NCBI RefSeq assembly: GCF_000208745.1
Contig: NC_030850.1
Coordinates: forward strand, 2,093,722 to 2,157,721
Direction of reading: 5' to 3'
Origin: Theobroma cacao
Taxonomy: Eukaryota > Streptophyta > Magnoliopsida > Malvales > Malvaceae
DNA: 64,000 bases
The notes under the pieces were generated by a model that saw only the letters and a list, made by a program, of their open reading frames with translations, ran no database searches and was not told the DNA's origin. Below are positions 54,181 through 64,000 of the stretch, piece after piece. Position 1 is the first letter of the stretch. Each line of letters starts with the position of its first letter. A program made the translations under genes and the position numbers.

Positions 54181-55299
54181 CTGCATAATTGAATAGTTTA
54201 AATTTTAATTGTCTGATAAAACAAATTTGAGCAAAAAAATACTTGATTAATAATTAGCAGAGAATGTAAATTCCCATTTAATGCGTTTTAGATGTTGTTT
54301 ACAGGCTAATTCATCTAATAATCCCTCCAATGCAAATTCAGATACAGGATGAAAATTAGCTAGACAAGAATGAACATTTTGGTTTCAAGATTCAACTAGG
54401 ATCATACAGGACATGACCAATTTTCTAGAAGCAAACTTCTAAAGTATGGTGACATTTTAAAATTAATATAGGATTCTTACACTTTAAAAAAAAAAAGAAG
54501 AAAAATGAAAACCCAGCTTGATACAGAGCTCCAGGCTCCATGACCAAGCTAAATCAACGATTGGTTGCATGAACTGCAGATGGAATGAATAAACACAGCA
54601 GCATAAAATGATTGAAACAGAAACACAGCAGTGGGCCGGCCCCAAGGCAACAGTGGACAAACTCCAACAACAGCAAGACAATGATCATTAACATAACAAA
54701 GCAGAAACATAAACAAGGCAGGGTAATAGCAGTCAAATCAAATCAACTCTCAACTATGCCATGGCAGCACTTCTCAACAACGTAACATGTTTGCAAAATC
54801 TCAGCCCATAATTACATATAATTCTTGATTACTTTCCTTATCCGGGAAAAATGTGGAATAAACATAAATTGATACAGGCTTCTCACTGCCTTTCTTCTCT
54901 CCTCCTGATCTTAATCTCCTAAATTTTCAACAGGAAAATCCCCAAACATTTTCAATCGAACTTTTATTATTATATGCCCTATGAAAAGAAACAATTTCAT
55001 GGATAACAAAACCTTCTTTCCTCCTATACAAATACTCAAGCTTATAACCCCAACTGTGTATTTTGTGCTCAGTAAAGTGTAACAAAGCTTTCGATGACAA
55101 GCCCTGAGAAGGCAGAAGGCAGTGTCAAGGCTACCCTCTCTACTACAATTTCATAGTTGTCTTCTTAATTCTTATACAAACGTAAAAGCACATGCAAAGA
55201 TGCACATAATGAGAGAACGAAAAGAGAGAGTACCAGTTGCTGAGAATTGAAAAAAGGGAGATAGACTTTGAAGAACTTATGGCATTGTTTCCGGGGTTT
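54181..55299. other. Sequence upstream of the REM remnant where exon 1 would be expected
   Basis: The neighbouring gene has its first exon about 740 bases before the end of its first intron. Here I read both the spacing and the sequence and found no match to the ESPHFFKIILPETL-type exon. Some minus-strand frames near 54484-54736 are hydrophobic but unlike any B3 protein. Confidence 0.5.
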
Positions 55300-58200
55300 C
55301 GCCATATTCCCAGCATTCTCTTCGCCCTTGTGAGAGAGACAGATTGGTGGGTTACGTTCATGTAAGGTCGCGGAAACCGAAAAGACAATCCCAGATAAGT
55401 TTCACGGTTAAATACTTGACATCCAATAACAACATTACACCTGGTGAAAAGCAATTACATCGTCCAGCATTCTTTTTTTTTGGCTAGTTTGCTCAAAACC
55501 AATTATAGTTATTACTTCTTGGTCTCTATTGTACTCTAATTATATGTTAATTTCTATTTGACAAGAATTTGTTTCCATAGATACCATATATATATATTAT
55601 ATATTTTTCTCACTCAACAAGTATATCTTTTCTCATTAGTTTTACTTGTATAGAAGAATAATTACAACTAGAGTTACGACCCGCGCATTGTACACGGCCA
55701 ACAATCCACTTGTTAAAAGATCGAAAATCTAACAAACTTATGATAAGACTGTTTTGACTCTCAACTCATCATTAAAAAACAAAAATATATCTATGAAGAG
55801 TTGGTTGGTTCATAATTCAGGTGTCTATTTAACTTTTCTTGCAGCACTTCCTTTTTCCTCGAAAGCGATAGAACTTTCTTGAACAGAATGAATAAGCAAA
55901 ACCTTTTCCTACAATTATCTTCCATGCTTGTGGACAAATTAAGATTGCTACGAGTCATTTTTCTTTTTCTCAAGCCTAATATTGGATAATTGTTTTATTT
56001 AATTTGTGATTTGTCTATAAAGGTATGCTTCAACTCCCCAATCCACTAAAGACTCACTAACTTAAGTATCAAAGGCTGGTTGTCGGACCTACTCCATCAC
56101 CTTTCCCTTTTGTTCAATCTTTGTAGGACCTCAACTCAATCAACCCAAAAGTCCTTGCTTTGATCTTGGCATCAATAGGAATTTTGGCCATTGAAGATTA
56201 GTTAGAGCTCAACCTGACCATTGACCGTTATGTTTGTGGAAGTTGTCTATTCGCATCAAATTAGTTTTATACTTATTTATTTATTTCAAGTCTTCTATTA
56301 ATTCTCGTGAAGTTCGATTACATTCAACAGCTTATAGATTAATGAAATAAGAGGGGCATACTGCTTGTCAGGAGGATAATTGGCACCTTATAAATGAGTT
56401 GATCATCATTCAATTCAATTAAATAAAAGTTAAAAGTATCCTGTAAATAGATTTCGATGAAATCAAATATTAAAATTATTATTTATTGAGATAGAGATAT
56501 AAAATAATAATTTTTGTTTGTTTGTTTGTATTCATTTTAAATTAGTTATCAACTTGCATTACACTGGGAGAGTTATTAATTGACATATAATTTGAATATC
56601 ATTTTGTTAGAAGATTATTTGGAATAGTTAAATATTTTAATAATATATTTTATCAATAAATTACATAACAAAGTGTTTTTTAACAATATTGTAAGGAAAT
56701 AATAGTAATTGTAGATAATATCAAAAAACATTTTCATTATCTAGAGGTTTTTAATACCGGTTTGAGTCCATTAATCAAAATAAAAAAATAGATAAGAGAA
56801 TTTTCAATTTTTATAACCTAATCCTCTTTTTTTTTTTTTTGATTTTTTTTTATTCTGAAACAACTAACTAATCCTAAAAAAATTTTAAAAACTAAAAACT
56901 AAAATCATATTATTATTTCATTATTTCTATTTCCCTATTACTAAAAAAATACATAATTAAAAATAAAGAAAAAAATAAATACCAAATAAAGCAAAAAAAA
57001 AATGCATAACTCTTTTACGTAACTTTTGGAGCTAATAATTTTATATTTGTTGTCTTAGTGAAATGCTGTTGTTTTCGCATAAATAAAAGCCTAGCAACTC
57101 CTCTCCTTTTCGTCCCTTCTTATTTTTGCTTTCTTCCTTACTAAACGACGTCGCTGTCATTACTGATAAAAGCCCTCCCTAGAAAACCTAGCCTATTTTC
57201 TTTACCCACTTTCTCTCCCTCTCTCCACAACTTCACTGGAAAAGCAAATCCCTATCTCTGAAGCAACTATTTTTGTCGCAGCTGCTATGCGGAACTCCAA
57301 ATCCAAAGAGCAACACAATCGAAGGGGAACAATGCAAATGCCCTAACTGATTGAACCCAAGAAGCAAAAACAAAGAGAAGAATGAAAGAGAAGAAGAAAG
57401 TAAAGAGACATGGGATAAAGAAATCAAAAACCAAAACCCCTTTCAATAAAAAGAAAAACCCCAACACAACCGACGGATAGAAGAATGGGAGAGGTTGGAT
57501 CCTAAAGGCAAAGGGAATCAGTAAGAAAGGAGAAAAAAGAAGTAAACATCTAAAAATGCCCTTCGAACATAATAAAATACCAAGGGACAAGTGTTGAATG
57601 TAGAGCAGGTATGTTGCTAAGAATCAATATAGTTTAGATTAGGCAGTAGCAGGCCATTCCAGTTGAATATGTGGGTGTGGAAATATGAGAGTCAATATGG
57701 TAGAGTTTGCAGTGAAGGAGAGAGATATAATAAGGATTGCTTAGAGATGTCGCCAAGCAGAACCTTTAAGAAGCCTGGCCTATCTTGGAGCACTGGTTTT
57801 CTTCCCATTGGAGTCGATTGTAGTTGGAAAGAATACAGTTTTTTCAATTTATTTGTTTTTATTAATTTTGCATTATGGATTTCACGAATTAAACCATTTC
57901 CTCGAATTTTGATGAGCTACCATTCTTCACTTCATTCAACGTAAGTTTTAATCCTGTTAGGACTTGGGAGACTATGTATGGTCGCAGCCCGCTGAAATTC
58001 AGATTTTGTGCCTCCTGATTCCTGAAGCAGCAAATACGTACCCCTTCAAGACTACTTTTGCAGGAAAATTAAGAAGCCACCTTATTTAAGGTAAAAATAT
58101 TCGTTAGGAGTCAGGACAGCATCAGAAAACATGTTTCAACGTTATGTTAAAACTCAAGAAAGCATTCAAACATAACTATCCATGGAAATGGGCAAACTAC

Positions 58201-58480
58201 TTTCTTTTCCCAAGTTTAAAATAGTTTGATTTCTTGTGTCAATAACTTCAGTCCTGCCGGTCGGTATCTTGGATTGGATATGTTGATCTTTCTTCCTGCG
58301 TTTTCTGCGACAGCTAAATGTCATCTAAGATTTCTTCGGAGGCATTCCTCTTATTCTCCTCGATCTTTGGCACTGAAGTTCTACAGTGGATGTTGGTTGT
58401 GCAGGCTAGACATGTTTCCATTATCATGCACCGAATCAGAATCAACATTAATCACCAAGCTTACCTTGGATTCAACTTGA
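55300..58480. repeat. Segmental duplication, left copy (interrupted by a Helitron-like insertion)
   Basis: The flank from about 55303 (cgccatattcccagcattct) to 55660, then 57639-58480, is collinear with 61999-62620 and 62633-63440. Matching landmarks include cttgacatccaataacaaca, tggtctctattgtactctaa, ggtcgcagcccgctgaaa and gttgatctttcttcctg. The duplicated unit joins the upstream region of one REM gene to the 3' end of the next, as expected from tandem duplication of REM genes. The only large length difference is the insertion at 55668-57638. Confidence 0.85.
55668..57638 (-). mobile_element. Helitron-like element, 1971 bp, non-autonomous
   Basis: On the minus strand the element begins TCTAAACTATATTGATTC and ends GCGCGGGTCGTAACTCTAG. 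That is a TC start and a CTRR-type end (CTAG). A GC-rich hairpin (stem CCGTG/CGCGG, 55681-55697) lies about 10 bases before the end. The host bases are A on one side (55667) and T on the other (57639) with no target-site duplication. The duplicated segment at 62620-62633 lacks the insertion. Rep/helicase coding is absent, so movement would need help in trans. The interior is AT-rich, with a block at about 57090-57300 that resembles a plant gene leader. Confidence 0.75.
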
Positions 58481-61203
58481 TTCTCTGTACTTTTATCAGC
58501 TGCTTTTCAAGAACAAAATGATGATAACGAAATCCAAGCATATAGTATTAGTAGCAGAAATCAAATGGACCATTAATTAATACCTAAAATCGATCCTACT
58601 TACCCAATGATGAGCCCAAATTTGCATCTTCAATAGCCTGTTTCCTATAAATGGTTACTTTAAATGAGGTCTCAATGCCCTCGGTCAGCTCGAAGACACA
58701 AACATTACCAACTTCTAACTTATTATCCAGAACAAATTTCCTCCAACCATTACAAAGTTTTGCACTTGGCGTTCTGATACTGTGTTGGTAGTACTTTACC
58801 GGCCATGATTTTCCATTTGAAAGACGAAGTATGACCTCATTGTGCTTCTTTTTGAAAAATTTTCTAGCAAATTTCTCTGGTACACTCTGCTCAATACAAA
58901 AATAAAGAAGTTAATTCAATTATTTATTCCAATGAGAGAATGCAAAATGCTTTTAATCCTTTTATTATTCCGGCCCTTACTAGTTGTATTTATCATCTGC
59001 GTAATGTGGTAACATAACTTGGGAAGGCTAGCAGGTATCAACCGAAAAACTCACCAATTTATTTAAATGAACATATGATGGCTGTAAGACAACAGCAAAA
59101 GATGGATTTTCAGATCTGAAAGCACTAGCAATTTGAATAGCTTTAGCTTTTTCAAATGCATTCAATGGTTTCTGGTAGTCCTGACCTGTAGATGATTTTC
59201 CAGCATTCCTTTTCACTGGATGAAAGACATCAGTCTTACCTTGGTAAATGCATACTTTGAATGATATTTCAATGCAATTTGTTAGCTCAAAGACGCAAAC
59301 ATCACCGACTTGTATATTGTTATCGTTTGCAAAAGTCTTCCACCCTGATTGTAAACTTGCATTGAGCTTTCTCTCCTTTTCTCTGCAATGGAAGCTGACA
59401 GTCCATGTTTTCCCATTTGAATTGCAAAGATTTACCACACAATCCTCTTTCATCAAGTGTTTCCTGACAAAGTTGTTCGGTATGGCCTGCATAAAAGAAA
59501 ATTAAAAAATAAATTTCAATTCAGAAGGAGAAAGGAAAGGATTAAGGGGGGCAAAACAAAGAAGTCCATTGCAAACAATAGGAGTGATAATACTCAAAAC
59601 TTTTGTTCACTAGGTAACATATTTCATATGCAAGTGGAGTAATGGACTCAACATATCGTAAGATTTTAGTGGGAATTCAACCGATTGCTTACCAGTCTAC
59701 ATGTTGACTTGAAACCAACATATGATGGTTGCATGACAAGAAGAAAAAATGGGTTTTCAGATTTAAAAGCTCTAGCTCTCTGAAGAGCCTTAGCCTTGTT
59801 ATCAGCCTTCAATTTTTGAATCCTATGACGACTTGTTGTGCTTTTATCACCTTTTCTGGCTGGAGATCCATCATGCCTAAATTGTGGAAACAGGGATTCA
59901 GACTTCAAATTGCTCTCAGTTTTGTTAGCTGAATTAGTACTTCTCATCATTTTATGAGGCCGAAGACATGACAAATGCGATTTCTCTCTCGTTTTCCTGC
60001 TTGGAGCGATGTCCTCTAGGATCTGTATAGAGTTATCACCTTCAGATTCCTCAATCTTTTCTTCCGGAAGTTCTTTGTGTTGCCCATGATTGTTGCTGGT
60101 GTATGGATATTCTATCTCTGAAGCACTCCTATCAAATATGATGACATGGAAATTGCAATTCCCTTCATATCTGAAAACCAAAAAATGCCCGTACTCCAGA
60201 GAGTAATGATTTAAAAATTCTTGCCAGCCATTTTTCAGCCAAACTTTGCCATCAGATTTTGTTAGCTCTACCTTCCATACTTCACCATTTGGGACCTTGA
60301 GCAGTGCTGGGCTTGACATGCCATTTCCATATTTTTTCACAAACTTCGTGGGAATCCCCTATTAAAAGAACCCAAAAAAAAAAAACCCCTCTAATCAAGA
60401 TATGCACAAAAAAAAAAAAGCAATTTCCTATATGCTGCCACAAACTGTTAAACTTCTGCTGTACATAAATCTAACAAATCTTGTAGCTTCAGACTATTTT
60501 CAATTATCTATCGACAAAATGAGTACTCATTCACTACACCAGCTATTTTGTATAGCCATTTTTGCATTGATGAGGTTTGTATGCTGGTAAAATCGAGTGC
60601 TTGCACTCTGTGTAGTACTCCTTTGGAGCAGTTCTTACTGCCTCCCTACTGCCTTGAGCAGTTTTATTAATGAAATCTACTTTATTGGCTGAGCAAAAAA
60701 AAAAAAAACAACTGATTTATCAGTATATAGTTATTGAATTAATGCAATTGGATCCATTCACCTGTAACTTTCACTAAGAACATTGCAGTTCCACTAACTA
60801 ATACTGTTGAAGATTTATAGAATCTGTGACGACAATAAGAGAATAAAGCTAACTAAGAGACAAAATGGGAAGAAAAAGGGCATCCAAAATAGGTCATGAA
60901 CATGCAAGGCGTGATGATTATGTTTACTGTCAAATGCCAAATGTCATGGAAATAAATCAATTTTATTTTGTTATTCCAGTTTTCACATTTCAGAACATCA
61001 ACGTCAAGTCCTCAGAAATCAATTCGTGAACCAGTTATACTCAGGAGGAAATCAAAGTATATCAGACAAAAAAGAGAGAGGAGTAGGAGAATGCTTACAA
61101 GTTTGCCATCCCGAAGGGTCTCTGGGAGAATTATCTTGAAGAAATGAGGCGATTCGGTTGTAAATGTTGAATGGTCATTGCCTTTCCGGTGAGAAGAAGC
61201 CAT
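58381..61203 (-). CDS. REM-type transcription factor with three B3 domains, 534 residues
   Basis: Exons, high to low: 61203-61099, 60358-59693, 59486-59055, 58886-58604, 58499-58381 (1605 nt, frame kept). B3 domain 1 (residues about 19-118) reads PHFFKIILPETLRDGKL joined to GIPTKFVKKYGNGM, then KNGWQEFLNHYSLEYGHFLV. B3 domain 2 (about 237-345) reads SENPFFLLVMQPSYV, then AIPNNFVRKHLMKEDC and SGWKTFANDNNIQVGDVCV. B3 domain 3 (about 381-485) reads SENPSFAVVLQPSYV, then SVPEKFARKFFKKKHN and NGWRKFVLDNKLEVGNVCV. A basic, Ser-rich linker separates domains 1 and 2. REM proteins bind DNA in the nucleus; targets are unknown. The C-terminus ends at TAG 58381, earlier than in the next copy because one base is missing (see findings). 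All domains are intact, so the gene may work. Confidence 0.85.
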
Positions 61204-61995
61204 ACTTGAAAAGTGCCAGAACTTAATGCCAAATAACAGGAATAATATAGATGGCTGTTTGGTTAATTAATTCTCAACCTTTTTAATGTTTTTTTCTCTC
61301 TTAATTGAATATATATATGTGCTATTTACATACATACACAAGTTTTCTTTCTTCAATTTTTCCTTTTGTTTTGTAGAAAACATTAAAAATTAGTACAGAT
61401 TCCAACTTTTGAGATTATAAAGTTTGGAAAAGAAAACTCATAAACAGCAATTAATGCAAATCCAGGAAAACAAAAGAACAGCCAAGTGTTGACTGAAAAC
61501 TGCAATCTTCTTTGTCCACGAAGGGCAAACTCCAAGGCCACTAGACCATATTCTGGCCAGGAATCAGGAAAGTATAGGCGATTCAAGTACAAGGGCAGAC
61601 CCATTGGATTACTTCCCCCAACAGATGCTGGCCTATTTTTTGACTCATAAATTGACACGAAAGCCAGGAACAAATCTTCCAAACTCATGACTTTGGAGAT
61701 ATGGTGATTCCGTGAAGCATTTGCTCAAATAAAATGCAGCTGAGTGCCAGAGTTGGTAAGGACAAAATACGTAAAAGAGAGAGAAACCAAGCCCTGATCT
61801 AGGAATTAGTTTTCTATCTCATGGATGCCATTTCAAATATTAAATGTTTTAAAACTAGGAATAAGAGCACCAAAAAGAAAAACACTAATGTTAATATCAA
61901 ACCTTAATGAACAATTATATGAAGGGAAGAAGATAGAAGTTCTATAGATAAAACCCAATGTGTCTCCTGATTGACTGATCCAGATCACTTCCAGA
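61204..61995. other. Promoter-side region of the three-B3 REM gene
   Basis: This AT-rich upstream sequence has a short TA run near 61310. A minus-strand open frame at 61383-61688 is unlike any known protein. It has no clear counterpart upstream of the REM remnant, where homology starts only at about 55300. Confidence 0.5.
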
Positions 61996-63440
61996 TTGCC
62001 ATATTCCTGGCATTCCCTTTGCCGTTGTGCTAGAGACAAGAGAGGCACAGATTGGTGGGTACGTACATGGAAGGTTGCGGGGACTGAAAAGAGATTCATA
62101 GTTATATTTGACAAAAAAAGAGTTACGTACTTGACATCCAATAACAACATGACACGTGGTGAAAAGCGTTGCATTCGAGGATATCACGAGATCTTAGACT
62201 AGGTTTGGACCTATCCTAGTTGAAGTCTTGATTCTCTGACTATATTTTCCGAGGACAGGACGGGAAGAAACAGAAAGGGTCAAAAAATGGAAATTAGAGA
62301 TTTTCTGTGTAGTGGGTAAATTTATTTATCAAGCCTTTTAATAGATACTATACTATTATAAACTTATAAAATGTCTAGGGTTATTCCCTTAAGCCTTGGT
62401 CTTAAAATTGGCAAATAATGTACTTACATCTTTCACCCTTTTATGTTTTTGGCTAGTTTACTCAAAACCCATTTTAGCTGTTACTTCTTGGTCTCTATTG
62501 AACTCTAATTAGATGTAGACTTCTATTTTACAAGAATTTATTTTCGTTGGAACTATATAATATATATTTTTGTCACTCAAAAAGTTATCTTTTCTCATTA
62601 GTTTTACTTGTATAGAAGAACCCTGGAGTTAGGCATTGGCAGGCTATTCCAGTTGAATAATATGTGGGTGTGGAAGTATATATGGAAGTCAATATGGAGA
62701 TATGCAATACCAATTGCTTAGAGAAGTCGTCATGCAGAACCTTGGAAAAAGCCTGGCCTAACTTGAGAACTGGTTTTCTTCCCATTGGAGTAGTTTGAAT
62801 TGTAAAATAAAAAACCTCGAGACAGTTTTTTCAATGCTCCCTTAAAAATTCATTAAACCATTTCCTAGAATTTTGAAGAGTTACCATTCTTCACTTCATT
62901 CAATGTAAGTTTTAATCCCGCTGGCTATCTGAACTTTACTGGTTGGAGACTTGGTGTCTATCAATGGTCGCAGCCCGCTGAAAAGTCACATTTTGTGCTT
63001 CCTGTTGCCTGAAGCAGCAAATAAATATCCCTTTACAGGAAAAATTAAGAAGGCTTCTTATTAAGGTAAAAATATTCGTCAGGATTCAGGACAGCATCCG
63101 AAAACACGTTACAACGTTATGCCAAACTCAAGAAAACATTTCAAACATAACTATCCATGGAACAGGGCAATCTATTTTCTTCTACGAAGTCTAAAATTGT
63201 CTGATTTCCTGAGTCAATGACTTCAGTCGTGTCGGTCGGTATCTCGGATTGCCTCTGATGTCTTTGACTTGTTACTTTGAGTCCTTACTTGGAGATGTTG
63301 ATCTTTCTTCCTGTATACAGCAAAATGTCATCTAAGATTTCTCCCGAGGCATTCCTCTTGTTCTCCTCGATCTTTGGCACTGGAAATTCTTCAGTGGGAT
63401 GTTGGTTGTGCAGGCTAGACATGTCTCCTTGAATTGTAGA
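61996..63440. repeat. Segmental duplication, right copy (unoccupied Helitron site)
   Basis: Collinear with 55300-58480 but without the Helitron-like insertion. Across the insertion point it reads tatagaagaaccctggagtt then aggcattggcagg. The left copy reads tatagaagaataattacaa, then the insertion, then ttaggcagtagcagg. A stretch near 63245-63295 has about 30 bases extra relative to the left copy, in the 3' flank of the downstream REM gene. Confidence 0.83.
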
Positions 63441-64000
63441 TGATGCTCCAACATTCCTTTTCACCGGACGAAAGACATCAGTCTGACCTTGGTAAATGGT
63501 TACTTTGAATGATATTTCCATGCAATTTATTAGCTCAAAGACGCAAACATCACCGATTTGTATGTTGTTATCCTTTACAAAAGTCTTCCAACCAGTTTGT
63601 AGACCTGCATATAGCAGCTCTCTCCCGTTTCCTCTGCGGTATAAGCTAACAGTCCAAGTTTTCCCATTTGAATTGCAGAGAATTACCTCACAATCCTCTT
63701 TCATCAAATGTTTCCAGACAAAGTTGTTTGGTATAGCCTGCACAAAAGAAAATTAAGAAATAATTTCAATTCAATAGGAGAAAGAAAAGGATTAAGGAGG
63801 TACAACAAAGAGGTCTATTGCAAAGAGTAGGAGTGAATATTTTTGTTCACTATTAACATATTTCATATGCAAGTGGAGTAATGGACTCAACACAAATCAT
63901 AAGATTTTAGTATGATTTCAATTGATTGCTTACCAGTCTCCATTTACCATTGAGACCAACATATGATGGTTGCATGACAAGCAGAAAAAACGGGTTTTCA
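63285..64000 (-). CDS. REM/B3 gene, partial at the window edge, with a fused last exon
   Basis: Two exons are visible: 64000-63934 (open at the window edge; ENPFFLLVMQPSYVGLNG) and 63737-63285. The second encodes AIPNNFVWKHLMKEDC, TGWKTFVKDNNIQIGDVCV and then a tail (DMSSLHNQHPTEEFP...) ending at 63285. It is the tandem paralogue of the three-B3 gene. Here the second B3 domain runs straight into the tail that in the neighbour follows domain 3. About 770 bases (half of exon 3, exon 4 and part of exon 5) are missing, so this copy lost its third B3 domain but kept an open frame of 150 codons in this exon. The 5' part lies outside the window. Confidence 0.8.

Noticed and set aside
57285..57590. 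101-codon hydrophobic minus-strand frame inside the Helitron-like element
   Set aside because: It is low-complexity (Phe/Leu/Ser-rich) reverse of A/G-rich sequence. It is not Rep or helicase and has no support as a gene.
1..64000. CRISPR arrays, tRNA or rRNA genes, bacterial operons
   Set aside because: No regularly spaced repeats, cloverleaf-like sequences or ribosome-binding-site patterns were seen. All genes have plant intron structure or plant families.

Overview
The window is nuclear DNA from a flowering plant, most likely a woody eudicot. The evidence is AT-rich intergenic and intronic DNA, GT/AG introns of plant length, and plant-specific families: an extra-large G protein, a RUS/DUF647 protein, REM-type B3 proteins and CYP82 cytochromes P450. 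No tRNA, rRNA, CRISPR array or prokaryotic operon is visible. I cannot name the species from sequence alone.

Layout. (1) 623-23701, minus: one intact 36-exon gene for a giant VPS13-type bridge-like lipid transfer protein (3155 residues by my splice model; every junction keeps frame). (2) 25582-27003, plus: a single-exon WD40-repeat protein. (3) 30918-36497, plus: an eight-exon extra-large G protein of XLG1 type (917 residues). (4) 37193-41024, minus: a ten-exon RUS-family (DUF647) protein with a transit-peptide-like N-terminus (517 residues). (5) 41918-44056, plus: an intact two-B3-domain REM gene. (6) 45070-51269, minus: two tandem CYP82-type P450 genes. The left copy carries a one-base frameshift and the right copy is intact. 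(7) 52547-64000, minus: a run of three REM/B3 genes made by tandem segmental duplication. One is decayed, one has three B3 domains, and one is cut by the window edge and has a deletion-made fused exon.

The first four genes are conserved housekeeping or signalling genes and do not form a pathway together. The right third is a duplicated, dynamic region where REM and CYP82 copies show each stage of birth and decay.

The best mobile-element signal is a 1971-bp Helitron-like insertion at 55668-57638. It has a TC...CTAG terminus pair, a GC-rich terminal hairpin and insertion between host A and T. The duplicated paralogous segment near 62.6 kb keeps an apparently unoccupied site. Other repeats are three long-TIR foldback elements of one family (near 1.3, 24.1 and 30.0 kb) and a 733-bp TIR element inside an intron of the VPS13-type gene. 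I saw no clear new multi-gene system. The value of the window is its gene models and its record of recent rearrangement.
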